From NCBI GenBank assembly GCA_030425785.1, contig JAUHYJ010000275.1:1-5657 (forward strand): a stretch of 5,657 nucleotides of DNA. Reading direction: 5' to 3'. Positions 1-5,657 of this stretch are shown one piece after another (positions within the stretch are counted from its first letter, which is position 1; every line of letters begins with the position of its first letter). A model generated the notes under the pieces. The model worked only from the letters and a program-made list of their open reading frames with translations. It searched no databases and had not been told where the DNA came from. Origin of the DNA: Acidimicrobiia bacterium (GTDB taxonomy: Bacteria; Actinomycetota; Acidimicrobiia; Acidimicrobiales; Ilumatobacteraceae). The position numbers and the translations under genes were made by a program.

Positions 1-2
1 AC

Positions 3-1250
3 GGCATCCCGATCGGGTCGGTCGAGCTCGACTCGTGGGCGTATCCGCACGCCTTGGCGCGACCGATCGCCGAGATCGGCTACCCGGCCGAGGTCCCGCC
101 CACCGGCGCGCTCGAATGGTCGGCGCGCGCCGATGCGTTCCCACCGGGAGACGGCGACCCGATCGAGCGGTTCCGCGACCGGATCGGCGCACCGCTCGTC
201 ATGCACGCCCGCCACATCGCGCCCGACAGCCCGTACGTCGACGACCCCGACGACTGGTGGGTCGACCGTGCCGCCGCCCACCCCGTCGATCCCGAGTTCT
301 TCCGGCGCTGGTTCGACGATGCCCGCCGCTGGGGCGTCACGTGCATCGAGCAGGACTGGATGCTCATGTACTGGTTCGGCGTCCGTCAGCTGCGGGCCGC
401 GCCCGGGCGGGCCGCCGGCTGGCAGCGCACCCTCGCCCGGCTCGGCGACGAGACCGACATCGACCTCATCTGGTGCATGGCCACCCCGGCCGACATGGTG
501 CTCGCCGCCGAGCTCGAGCGGGTGGTCGCGGTGCGCACCTGCGACGACTACCGCTTCGCGGACGACCCGGCGTTCCTGTGGACGTGGTTCCTCACTGTCA
601 ATCGCCTGGCCGACACGCTCGGCCTCACCGTGTTCAAGGACTGCTTCTTCTCGATGCCCGAGCCGAGTGACGAGCCGATCGACGGCGACCGACACGCCGA
701 GCTCGAGGCCCTGCTGGCCGCGCTGTCGGGCGGGCCGGTCGGTCTCGGCGACCGGATCGGCCGCACCGATCGCGACGTGGTGCGACGGACGTGTGACGCC
801 GACGGCCGCCTGCGGCGGGTCGACGGCCCGATCGCCGCCGTCGACGACTGCCTGTTCGGCGGACCCGCACGCGGCGAGGGGCTCATGTGGGCGACGACCA
901 CCGCCACGACCGGCCACGGCACGTGGCGCTACGTCCTCGCCATCAACACCGCCGGCAACACGGCTGCCGACGGCGCCGTCGGGACCCCTGCCCGCGACGC
1001 GAACACGATCGCCGACCGCTTCGAGCTCGGCGCCGAGCGTGACTGGTGGGACTGGCGTTCCACACGATCCGGCCGCAGTGCGGTGCTCACCGCCGACCTC
1101 GCGCCGCGCGACTGGGCCCTGTTCGTCGTGGCCCCCGACGGCGCACCGCCGATCGAGGAGGTGGGCGACGTCACCAAGTACGTCGCGGTCGAGTCAGGCG
1201 GGCGTCATGAGCGCGACGGCGGTGCCGAGACCGACCTCGCGCCGCACTGA
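3..1250 (+). CDS. Glycoside hydrolase-like TIM-barrel protein, GH36/GH27-related (5' partial)
   Basis: The frame is open from the first bases and ends at TGA 1248-1250, so the start lies outside the window; the codon at 54 is an internal TTG. About 415 codons are visible. Numbering from codon 54, the barrel region includes a strand just upstream with the motif ELDSW, then HARHIAPDSPY (51-61), EQDWM (99-103), LIWCMATPADM (138-148), AVRTCDDYRF (159-168), FKDCFFSMP (194-202) and LSGGPVGLGDRIG (224-236). The last resembles the ISGGP...D segment of plant Sip1/raffinose synthases, and RTCDD resembles the R-T-x-x-D acid/base region of GH27/GH36. Asp101 and Asp164 or Asp165 are therefore plausible nucleophile and acid/base (inference). 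Residues about 285-365 look like a C-terminal beta domain. The substrate cannot be predicted beyond a likely glycoside. No transmembrane segment is seen. The last 20 or so residues are polar and lie antisense to the convergent VOC gene. Family is fairly sure, specificity is not. Confidence 0.75.
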   Translation, partial: GIPIGSVELDSWAYPHALARPIAEIGYPAEVPPTGALEWSARADAFPPGDGDPIERFRDRIGAPLVMHARHIAPDSPYVDDPDDWWVDRAAAHPVDPEFFRRWFDDARRWGVTCIEQDWMLMYWFGVRQLRAAPGRAAGWQRTLARLGDETDIDLIWCMATPADMVLAAELERVVAVRTCDDYRFADDPAFLWTWFLTVNRLADTLGLTVFKDCFFSMPEPSDEPIDGDRHAELEALLAALSGGPVGLGDRIGRTDRDVVRRTCDADGRLRRVDGPIAAVDDCLFGGPARGEGLMWATTTATTGHGTWRYVLAINTAGNTAADGAVGTPARDANTIADRFELGAERDWWDWRSTRSGRSAVLTADLAPRDWALFVVAPDGAPPIEEVGDVTKYVAVESGGRHERDGGAETDLAPH

Positions 1251-1787
1251 CGAGATCCACCGACCCCGCTGCACGGCGGGCTTCGGCGGCGACACCACGT
1301 CCGAGCCGAGCGTGTCGGCCAGCTCGTGCAGGTCGCGCACGCTGAACACGACGCCCATCAGCGAGGAGCGCTCGACCCGATCGGTCTCGGCCAGCTCGAG
1401 GATGCAGCCGCGTGCACCGGCGACGTCGTCGAACCGGTGGAACGCCTGTCTGACCTCGGACGTCTCGCGCACCCGCCGGCACTCGAGGCCGAGCGCCGTC
1501 TCGATCGCCGCGGAGCTGCGTTCGAGCGACGACGTGAACCACACGAGATGGTCGAGCTCGAACGCGCCGTTCGGGTGGGAGACGGCGTCGAGCGGGTCGC
1601 CGGATGCGATCGGGATGCCGTCGACGTCTGTGGGGAGCGGGGACGGCCCGGCGACGGTCAGGCCGACCTCGCCGACGGCGACGGCACCGTTCGCGACCGC
1701 GACGTGCCCGCCGGTCACGTCGAACCCGAGCTCGACCCACGGCTCGACCGGCCCGGGAACGCCGATCGTCGCCAGGCCGCAGCTCAC
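1194..1787 (-). CDS. VOC family (glyoxalase-fold) protein
   Basis: A 197-residue protein starting at GTG (1785-1787) and ending at TGA (1194-1196). The C-terminal half is a recognisable VOC module: FELDHLVWFTSSLE (76-89) opens the first beta-alpha unit, CILELAE (128-134) is the strand that usually carries the metal-binding Glu, and LMGVVFSVRDLHELADTL (143-160) starts the second unit. VALMTP near the end is a typical closing strand. His80 and Glu131 are candidate metal ligands (inference). The first 70 residues contain short beta-like stretches and may be a degenerate first module. Members of this fold include isomerases, dioxygenases, lyases and antibiotic-binding proteins; the actual reaction here is unknown. 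The start overlaps the stop of the prolyl oligopeptidase gene by GTGA and has no Shine-Dalgarno sequence, which points to translational coupling. The end overlaps the convergent hydrolase gene by 57 bp. Cytoplasmic: no signal peptide. Confidence 0.8.
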   Translation of the reverse strand: MSCGLATIGVPGPVEPWVELGFDVTGGHVAVANGAVAVGEVGLTVAGPSPLPTDVDGIPIASGDPLDAVSHPNGAFELDHLVWFTSSLERSSAAIETALGLECRRVRETSEVRQAFHRFDDVAGARGCILELAETDRVERSSLMGVVFSVRDLHELADTLGSDVVSPPKPAVQRGRWISSVRREVGLGTAVALMTPA

Positions 1788-3811
1788 GGGTCGAACCGTA
1801 GCTGCCAGCTGAAGAACGCCAGCACGTCGGCGATCTCGGCGGCTCGCTTGGCGACCGGCTTGCCCGCGCCGTGCCCGGCGCGCCCCTCCTGCGAGAGCAG
1901 GATCGGGCGTTCGTCCTGGTCGGCGGCACGCGCCTGTAGCATCGCCGCCATCTTCCGGGCGTGCATCGGATCGACGCGGGTGTCACCCTCCGCCGTCGTG
2001 AACAACACCGCCGGGTACGTCGCGCCGTCGGTGACGCGGTGGTACGGCGAGTACGCCCACAGCCACGCGAACTCGTCGGCGACGTCGGGGTCGCCGTACT
2101 CGTCGGTCCACAGCCGCGCGATCAGGAAGTTCGGGAACCGGATCATGTCGAGCAGCGGGACCGCGCACCACGCCGCTCGGCACAGGTCGGGCCGCTGCGT
2201 GAGGGCAGCGCCGACGAGCAGACCGCCGTTCGAGCCGCCGGCGATCGCCAGACGATCGCGCGCTGTCCGTCCCGAGTCGACGAGGAAGTCAGCCGCAGCG
2301 GCGAAGTCGTCGAACACGTTCTGCTTGTTGGCGCGCTTGCCGGCTGCGTGCCAGTCCTCACCGTGCTCGCTGCCACCGCGGAGCCCGGCGATGGCGTAGA
2401 GCCCACCGGCCGAACACCAGGCGGCGATCATCGGCGACCACGTCGGCGAAAGCGTGATCGCGAAGCCGCCGTAGCCGTTGAGGATCGCCGGCGTGTCGCG
2501 ACTCGGGGTGACACCGGCGGCATGCACGAGGAACAAACCGATCGACGTCCCGTCGAGCGACGGATACTCGACGTACTCGACGACCAGGTCGACGACCCGA
2601 TCGGCGGGACCGGTCGACGGATGCAGCGGCGCCGCCGCGCCGCCGTCGAAACGGACAACGGTCGGAGGCAGTTCGAACCCGGTGACGACGGCGACGCCGA
2701 CCCCCGTCTCGTCGTCGGCCGACACGCCGACGACCGACTGCAACTCGACGCCCTCGACGACCGAACACGACCCGTCACGCCAGAGCTCGAGCCGGTCGAC
2801 GCCGCGCTCGGACGCGACGAGCGCGAACCGCCCGGCACCGAGCGAGGTGAGCTGGCCGATCACGACGTCCCGCTCGGGCAACACGGTCGTCCACTCGGAC
2901 GCAGCGTCGAGCCGCGCCTCGATCACACGACCCCGCGGCGCATCGAGCGTGGTCGTGCCGAGCAGGCGACCGTCGACGACATCGAGCCAGGTCATCGCGT
3001 CGACGCCCGCGACGACCGTGCGCCACTCGCCGGTCGACCGGTCGAGCAGGTGGACGTCGGTGCGGCTCCACCCGACGGTGGCCGTCACGACGAGGTACCG
3101 GCCGTCGTCGGACGCCGACACGACGGGCCAGGTCTGCGGTGTCGGGTGCTCGGCCCACACGACCGGGTCGTCGCGCCAGTCGGCACCGATCGTGTGATGG
3201 TGAACGGTGCGGTGGTACTCGTCGCCCTCCGGATACCGGGTGTAGTGGAAGCCACCGTTGTCGCGGTCCCATGCGACGCTCGCCGCACGGCAGTTCGGGA
3301 TCGCCTCGCCGAGATCGGCGCCGTCGGCGGCCCGAGCGACGTGGAGCACCGAGTTCTCGGTGCCGCCCTCGCTGACGCCGTAGGCGACGAGTTCACCGTC
3401 GGGCGACGCCTGGTACCAGTCGACGGCCGCGGCGTCGTCGTCGGCATCCGCCGCCGGATCGGCGAGCACGACGACGTCGGACGTCGGGTCGCCGAGCGGG
3501 CGCACGACGAGTCGCGCCTGGGGCGCCCCTGCGTCTCGCTCGAGCAGGACGAGACGATCGCCGCGCACCTGTGCACTCTGCACGACCGGCCGGCGCATCA
3601 GGTCCTCGACGAGGTCGCGCCACGCTTCGCGTGCGGGGACGGCGTCGAGCGCCGCTCGCGTGCGGGCGTTCTGATCGGACACCCACGCCCGGACCTCGTC
3701 GGTGTCGCCGGCCTCGAGCCAGCGGTACGGGTCCGGCACGCTGACGCCGTGGAACTCGTCGACGACCGTGTCGGCGCGGGTCTCGATCCTCGTCACGCTC
3801 ACTTCCGCCAT
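1784..3811 (-). CDS. Prolyl oligopeptidase, serine peptidase family S9A
   Basis: A complete 675-residue enzyme, close to the 710 residues of porcine prolyl oligopeptidase, which cleaves short peptides after proline in the cytosol. ATG 3809-3811 is chosen because the protein then begins shortly before the conserved DEFHGVSVPDPYRWLE segment. The frame stays open for 30 more codons upstream, but those residues look non-conserved. Residues about 50-410 form the beta-propeller region. The alpha/beta-hydrolase domain follows, with NGYGGF (445-450), RGGSEHG (508-514 of the longer frame) and ANKQN. The catalytic triad is Ser527 in GGSNGG, Asp610 in EGDTRVDP and His647 in AGHGAGKP. Residues matching the porcine oxyanion Tyr473, S1-pocket Trp595 and Arg643 are present (Tyr447, Trp568, Arg612), so proline specificity is expected. 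There is no signal peptide from this start. It is first in a two-gene operon with the VOC gene (GTGA overlap). No Shine-Dalgarno sequence precedes the ATG. Confidence 0.93.
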   Translation of the reverse strand: MAEVSVTRIETRADTVVDEFHGVSVPDPYRWLEAGDTDEVRAWVSDQNARTRAALDAVPAREAWRDLVEDLMRRPVVQSAQVRGDRLVLLERDAGAPQARLVVRPLGDPTSDVVVLADPAADADDDAAAVDWYQASPDGELVAYGVSEGGTENSVLHVARAADGADLGEAIPNCRAASVAWDRDNGGFHYTRYPEGDEYHRTVHHHTIGADWRDDPVVWAEHPTPQTWPVVSASDDGRYLVVTATVGWSRTDVHLLDRSTGEWRTVVAGVDAMTWLDVVDGRLLGTTTLDAPRGRVIEARLDAASEWTTVLPERDVVIGQLTSLGAGRFALVASERGVDRLELWRDGSCSVVEGVELQSVVGVSADDETGVGVAVVTGFELPPTVVRFDGGAAAPLHPSTGPADRVVDLVVEYVEYPSLDGTSIGLFLVHAAGVTPSRDTPAILNGYGGFAITLSPTWSPMIAAWCSAGGLYAIAGLRGGSEHGEDWHAAGKRANKQNVFDDFAAAADFLVDSGRTARDRLAIAGGSNGGLLVGAALTQRPDLCRAAWCAVPLLDMIRFPNFLIARLWTDEYGDPDVADEFAWLWAYSPYHRVTDGATYPAVLFTTAEGDTRVDPMHARKMAAMLQARAADQDERPILLSQEGRAGHGAGKPVAKRAAEIADVLAFFSWQLRFDP

Positions 3812-3820
3812 GCGCGCAGG

Positions 3821-3826
3821 AGCGTA
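3821..3826 (-). promoter_or_regulatory. Possible -10 element for the prolyl oligopeptidase operon
   Basis: Read on the minus strand, TACGCT fits the TAnnnT consensus of actinobacterial -10 boxes and is followed by 9 nt and then the ATG of the peptidase gene. That spacing would put transcription at or next to the start codon, giving a leaderless mRNA, in keeping with the absence of a Shine-Dalgarno sequence. No good TTGACA-like -35 is found at 16-18 nt upstream. This is a pattern match only, and such hexamers occur by chance. Confidence 0.35.
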
Positions 3827-3899
3827 CTTCGGTGATCGAAGGTCATTCGACCAATTGTCCGGACCGACGCCGTCGAGCGAACGGTGCCCAGACGCGAGC

Positions 3900-3923
3900 A
3901 TGCCGCCGGTCTCCCGGCGGCAT
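3900..3923 (-). terminator. Perfect hairpin, probable terminator of the PHP-kinase-bL37 operon
   Basis: A perfect 10-bp inverted repeat (3900-3909 and 3914-3923) flanks a 4-nt loop. On the minus strand the RNA would be ATGCCGCCGG, loop GAGA, CCGGCGGCAT. GAGA belongs to the GNRA class of extra-stable tetraloops, while the plus-strand loop (TCTC) does not, which favours the minus strand as the transcribed one. It lies 55 nt past the bL37 stop and before the peptidase promoter region. No T tract follows on either strand, as is common for high-GC actinobacterial terminators, so efficiency is uncertain. An RNA-stability or processing element is the alternative. Confidence 0.6.
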
Positions 3924-3978
3924 CACACGATGTTCGAGCGTCGGTGCAGGCGACGGCTGGCCCGGGTGGCTGAACTGG

Positions 3979-4065
3979 TCAGCCGCGACCCATGTTGGGG
4001 CGCTTGCCGTGGTTCGCCTTGCTCCGGCGCAGGCGGGCCTTGCGCTTCTTGGTCTTCTTCGACAT
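3979..4065 (-). CDS. Ribosomal protein bL37-like, 28 residues
   Basis: A tiny gene, ATG 4063-4065 to TGA 3979-3981, encoding 28 residues. The product starts MSKKTKKRKARLRRS and continues with KANHGKRPN, ending MGRG. More than 40% of residues are Lys or Arg and there are no acidic residues. The basic N-terminus followed by ANHGKRPN near the C-terminus is what I recall for bL37, the roughly 24-residue protein of the large ribosomal subunit described in mycobacteria and widespread in Actinobacteria. It binds rRNA as a structural part of the 50S subunit. Here a few extra residues follow the usual RPN end. The gene starts 12 nt after the kinase stop and has no Shine-Dalgarno sequence, so it is either read through from the upstream genes or made from its own leaderless transcript. 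The main alternative is another tiny basic ribosomal protein such as bS22 (AURKAIP1/COX24 type), which lacks the ANHGKRPN motif. Confidence 0.82.
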   Translation of the reverse strand: MSKKTKKRKARLRRSKANHGKRPNMGRG

Positions 4066-4074
4066 AGGTCGGCC

Positions 4075-4080
4075 AGTCTA
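4075..4080 (-). promoter_or_regulatory. Possible -10 element for a leaderless bL37 transcript
   Basis: On the minus strand TAGACT matches TAnnnT and lies exactly 9 nt before the bL37 ATG, the same spacing as the candidate ahead of the peptidase gene. Its first three bases are the TAG stop codon of the kinase gene. No -35 match is found about 17 nt upstream (the bases there read GTGGGG). A separate promoter would let a ribosomal protein be made independently of the two enzymes upstream. Weak evidence. Confidence 0.3.
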
Positions 4081-4794
4081 CGGGGAAACCGGCGCCACCC
4101 CACCGGCCCCGTGACGCTCGCGGAACCGGCGGACACGTTCGATCTCGACCGGCCGGAAGTTCGGGTCGGCGAGCCGCCGCGCACACACCCGATCGACGGT
4201 CTCCCGACTCGGCCGGCCCACCCGTCGCAGGAAGGTCGACCGCATGGTCGCCTTGACGAGCCCGACGAACGGCCGGATCGCGGCCGGCACGTCGTCGGGC
4301 TCGCTGACGAACATGAGCAGCCACGTCGTCGCGACGTCGAAGTCGGCCGGACCGCCGCAGGCGTTCTCCCAGTCGATCACCACCGGGCCGTCGGCGGTGA
4401 CGAGCACGTTCCCGGGATGCAGGTCGCCGTGCACCAGCGAGACGGGTGGCCCGTCGGCGCGCAGGTCGTCGGGTGGCGCGATCTCCCGCAGCCGGACGTG
4501 GAGGTCGGCCAACGTCCGCGCGAAGCCGATCGCGAGCCACGGACGACGCCCGAGCAGGGTGAGCATGTCGGTGCCGTCGATCCGGTCGAGCACCAGGTCC
4601 GGTCCGTCGACCGCGTGCACCCGCGGCACCGGGTACGCAGCGGCTGCAGCGTGACGCATGCCGACCACCTCGTGTTCGGGCACCGGTCCGTCGTTCCGCC
4701 GGCGCAGCACGCGCCCGTCCCCGAGGTCGTAGACGACCGCAGACCGGCCGGCTGCCAGCCGAGGCAGCCCGGGGTCGGGCCGCGGGTCAGCCAC
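4078..4794 (-). CDS. Aminoglycoside phosphotransferase (APH) family kinase
   Basis: A 238-residue protein if it starts at GTG 4792-4794, which overlaps the stop of the upstream PHP gene by 8 nt; the stop is TAG 4078-4080. The frame runs 48 codons further upstream, but that part is Ser/Thr/Pro-rich shadow of the PHP gene. Numbering from this GTG: an N-lobe GRSAVVYDLGDGRVLRRR (16-33), hinge-like LVLDRIDGTDMLTLL (67-81), the catalytic loop HGDLHPGN (122-129, base Asp124, Asn129) and the metal-binding VIDWENA (139-145, Asp141). These define the APH/choline kinase fold, which transfers phosphate from ATP to a small molecule. The position where APH enzymes normally have the ATP-binding Lys (VLK) reads VLR (Arg31). 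The substrate is unknown; resistance should not be assumed, since most chromosomal members have other substrates. Probably cotranscribed and coupled with the PHP gene. The protein is shorter than typical APH enzymes (about 260-300 residues). Confidence 0.82.
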   Translation of the reverse strand: MADPRPDPGLPRLAAGRSAVVYDLGDGRVLRRRNDGPVPEHEVVGMRHAAAAAYPVPRVHAVDGPDLVLDRIDGTDMLTLLGRRPWLAIGFARTLADLHVRLREIAPPDDLRADGPPVSLVHGDLHPGNVLVTADGPVVIDWENACGGPADFDVATTWLLMFVSEPDDVPAAIRPFVGLVKATMRSTFLRRVGRPSRETVDRVCARRLADPNFRPVEIERVRRFRERHGAGGVAPVSP

Positions 4795-5657
4795 CGGCCC
4801 AGGCGAGCAGGTCGCCGGCCGACCACGTGTTGACGATTCGTTCGATCGGCACGTCGCGCTCGGCGGCTCGATTGCAGCCGAGCGGCTGCCACTCGAGCTG
4901 ACCGGTGGCGTGGGCGTCCGAGTCGATCGAGAAGTCACAGCCGTGCTCGATCGCGAGATCGATCAGCTCCCGGGGCGGGTCCAGCCGCTCGGGACGGCAG
5001 TTCAGCTCGACCGCGGTGCCGAAGCGGGCGCACGCAGCGAACACGTAGTCGGCGTCGAAGCTCGACTCGGGCCGCTTGCCGATCTTGCGGCCCGTGCAGT
5101 GGCCGAGGATGTCGACGTGCGGGTTGGCGACCGCCATCACCATCCGCTCGGTCATCTGCGTGGCCTCCATCCGGAGCTTCGAGTGCACCGACGCGACGAC
5201 GACATCGAGCCGGCCGAGCATGTCGTCGGACAGGTCGAGCGACCCGTCCTCGAGGATGTCGACCTCCATCCCGGTCAGGATCCGGAAGTCGTGCCCGGCC
5301 GCCGCGATGTCGGCGTTGATGCGTTCGATCTCGACGAGCTGGTTCGCCAACCGTTCCTCGTTCAGCCCGTGTGCGACGGTCAGGCGGGCCGAGTGGTCGG
5401 TGAGCACCATGTACTCGTGCCCGAGATCGATGGCGGTCGCGGCCATGTCCTCGATCTCGGCACCGCCGTCGCTCCAGGTCGAGTGCAGGTGGCAGTCACC
5501 CCGCAGCGCCGCCCGGTACGGGGCGGCCGCATCGTCGAGCCGAACCTGCGAGTCGGCCTCGACCTGGACGAGGTAGGACGGCACGAGCCCCGCGAGCGCC
5601 TCGGTGATGACCCCGGCGGTCGCATCACCGATGCCGTCGAGCTCGGTGAGCCGTTGG
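4787..5657 (-). CDS. PHP-domain phosphoesterase, PolX-like, with helix-hairpin-helix (5' partial)
   Basis: The frame is open through the right edge, so the N-terminus is missing; the GTG at 5582-5584 is probably internal. About 24 residues before it read LTELDGIGDATAGVITEAL, a helix-hairpin-helix of the kind found ahead of the PHP domain in family X DNA polymerases. Numbering from that GTG, the PHP domain shows the metal ligands in order: HLH (32-34), D39, TDH (62-64), GMEVDIL (105-111, Glu107), SVHSKL (132-137, His134), NPHVDILGH (154-162) and DSDAH (221-225). This family hydrolyses phosphoesters with a multi-metal centre; relatives are histidinol phosphatases and the 3'-5' exonuclease part of PolX. 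The polymerase (nucleotidyltransferase) domain is not between the HhH and the PHP domain, but could only be excluded with the missing N-terminus. The stop TGA (4787-4789) overlaps the kinase start. A DNA-related exonuclease or phosphatase is plausible; the substrate is not shown. Confidence 0.88.
   Translation of the reverse strand, partial: QRLTELDGIGDATAGVITEALAGLVPSYLVQVEADSQVRLDDAAAPYRAALRGDCHLHSTWSDGGAEIEDMAATAIDLGHEYMVLTDHSARLTVAHGLNEERLANQLVEIERINADIAAAGHDFRILTGMEVDILEDGSLDLSDDMLGRLDVVVASVHSKLRMEATQMTERMVMAVANPHVDILGHCTGRKIGKRPESSFDADYVFAACARFGTAVELNCRPERLDPPRELIDLAIEHGCDFSIDSDAHATGQLEWQPLGCNRAAERDVPIERIVNTWSAGDLLAWAGG

Noticed and set aside
1265..1280. Short inverted repeat CCCGC/GCGGG 15 nt after the hydrolase stop, possible terminator
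   Set aside because: Only five base pairs with a 6-nt loop, no T tract, and it lies inside VOC coding sequence; expected by chance at this GC content.
1961..3835. Plus-strand open frame of 624 codons opposite the prolyl oligopeptidase
   Set aside because: High GC keeps antisense frames open. The minus-strand protein has the full S9A catalytic triad and family motifs, while this frame reads as Arg/Asp/Val-rich shadow.
3836..3852. Small inverted repeats (TCGAA/TTCGA and GGTC/GACC) upstream of the prolyl oligopeptidase, possible operator
   Set aside because: The arms are only 4-5 bp and overlap each other; too short to separate from chance without conservation data.
3812..3901. Extra 30 codons at the N-terminus of the prolyl oligopeptidase from a start at 3901
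   Set aside because: These residues do not resemble the family N-terminus, they would cover the candidate promoter, and the ATG at 3811 already gives a full-length enzyme.
3832..4833. Long plus-strand open frame across the bL37, kinase and peptidase-upstream region
   Set aside because: It is antisense to the kinase, whose HGDLHPGN and VIDW motifs are clear. The plus-strand translation is rich in Arg, Pro and Gly with no recognisable motif.
4795..4938. Upstream extension of the kinase frame by 48 codons
   Set aside because: It lies inside the PHP coding region and translates to Ser/Thr/Pro-rich sequence typical of an off-frame reading. The GTG overlapping the PHP stop is the more natural start.
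1..5657. CRISPR array, mobile element, tRNA/rRNA gene or defence system
   Set aside because: No regularly spaced repeats, transposase or integrase motifs, terminal repeats or RNA-gene landmarks were seen; recurrent GTCGACG-like words reflect codon bias.

Overview
This 5.66 kb window is very GC-rich, with coding regions strongly biased to G or C at the third codon position. It looks like chromosome of a high-GC actinobacterium. That rests on base composition, GTG/TTG-type starts, poor Shine-Dalgarno sequences, and a tiny gene whose product looks like the actinobacterial ribosomal protein bL37. A member of the Acidimicrobiia (Ilumatobacter-like) would fit, but this is only an impression from protein style. 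No tRNA or rRNA gene, CRISPR array, insertion sequence or phage gene is visible.

Layout: (1) 3-1250, plus strand: the 3'-terminal part of a glycoside-hydrolase-like TIM-barrel protein, distantly related to the GH36/GH27 alpha-galactosidase and raffinose synthase group. Its start lies left of the window. (2) 1194-1787, minus: a VOC/glyoxalase-fold protein whose end overlaps the hydrolase end tail-to-tail by 57 bp. (3) 1784-3811, minus: a complete prolyl oligopeptidase (S9A) with all catalytic residues. It overlaps the VOC gene by 4 bp (GTGA), so the two form a coupled operon. (4) 3812-3978: a 167-bp gap holding a promoter candidate for the peptidase and a perfect 10-bp hairpin that probably ends the operon to its right. 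(5) 3979-4065, minus: a 28-residue, extremely basic protein, bL37-like. (6) 4078-4794, minus: a small APH-family phosphotransferase (kinase fold). (7) 4787-5657, minus: a PHP-domain metallo-phosphoesterase related to the PHP part of PolX, with a helix-hairpin-helix just upstream. Its start lies right of the window.

On the minus strand the order of transcription is PHP protein, kinase, bL37, hairpin, then prolyl oligopeptidase, VOC. Within each group the genes overlap by 4-8 bp or are 12 bp apart, so two operons are likely. The products do not make one obvious pathway: a housekeeping ribosomal protein, a possible nucleic-acid or phosphoester hydrolase, an unassigned small-molecule kinase, a cytosolic peptidase and a glycosidase-like enzyme. 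I see no convincing new multi-gene system. The points most worth a look are the tiny ribosomal gene, the GNRA-loop hairpin, the tail-to-tail gene overlap and the shared promoter-to-ATG geometry of the peptidase and bL37 genes.
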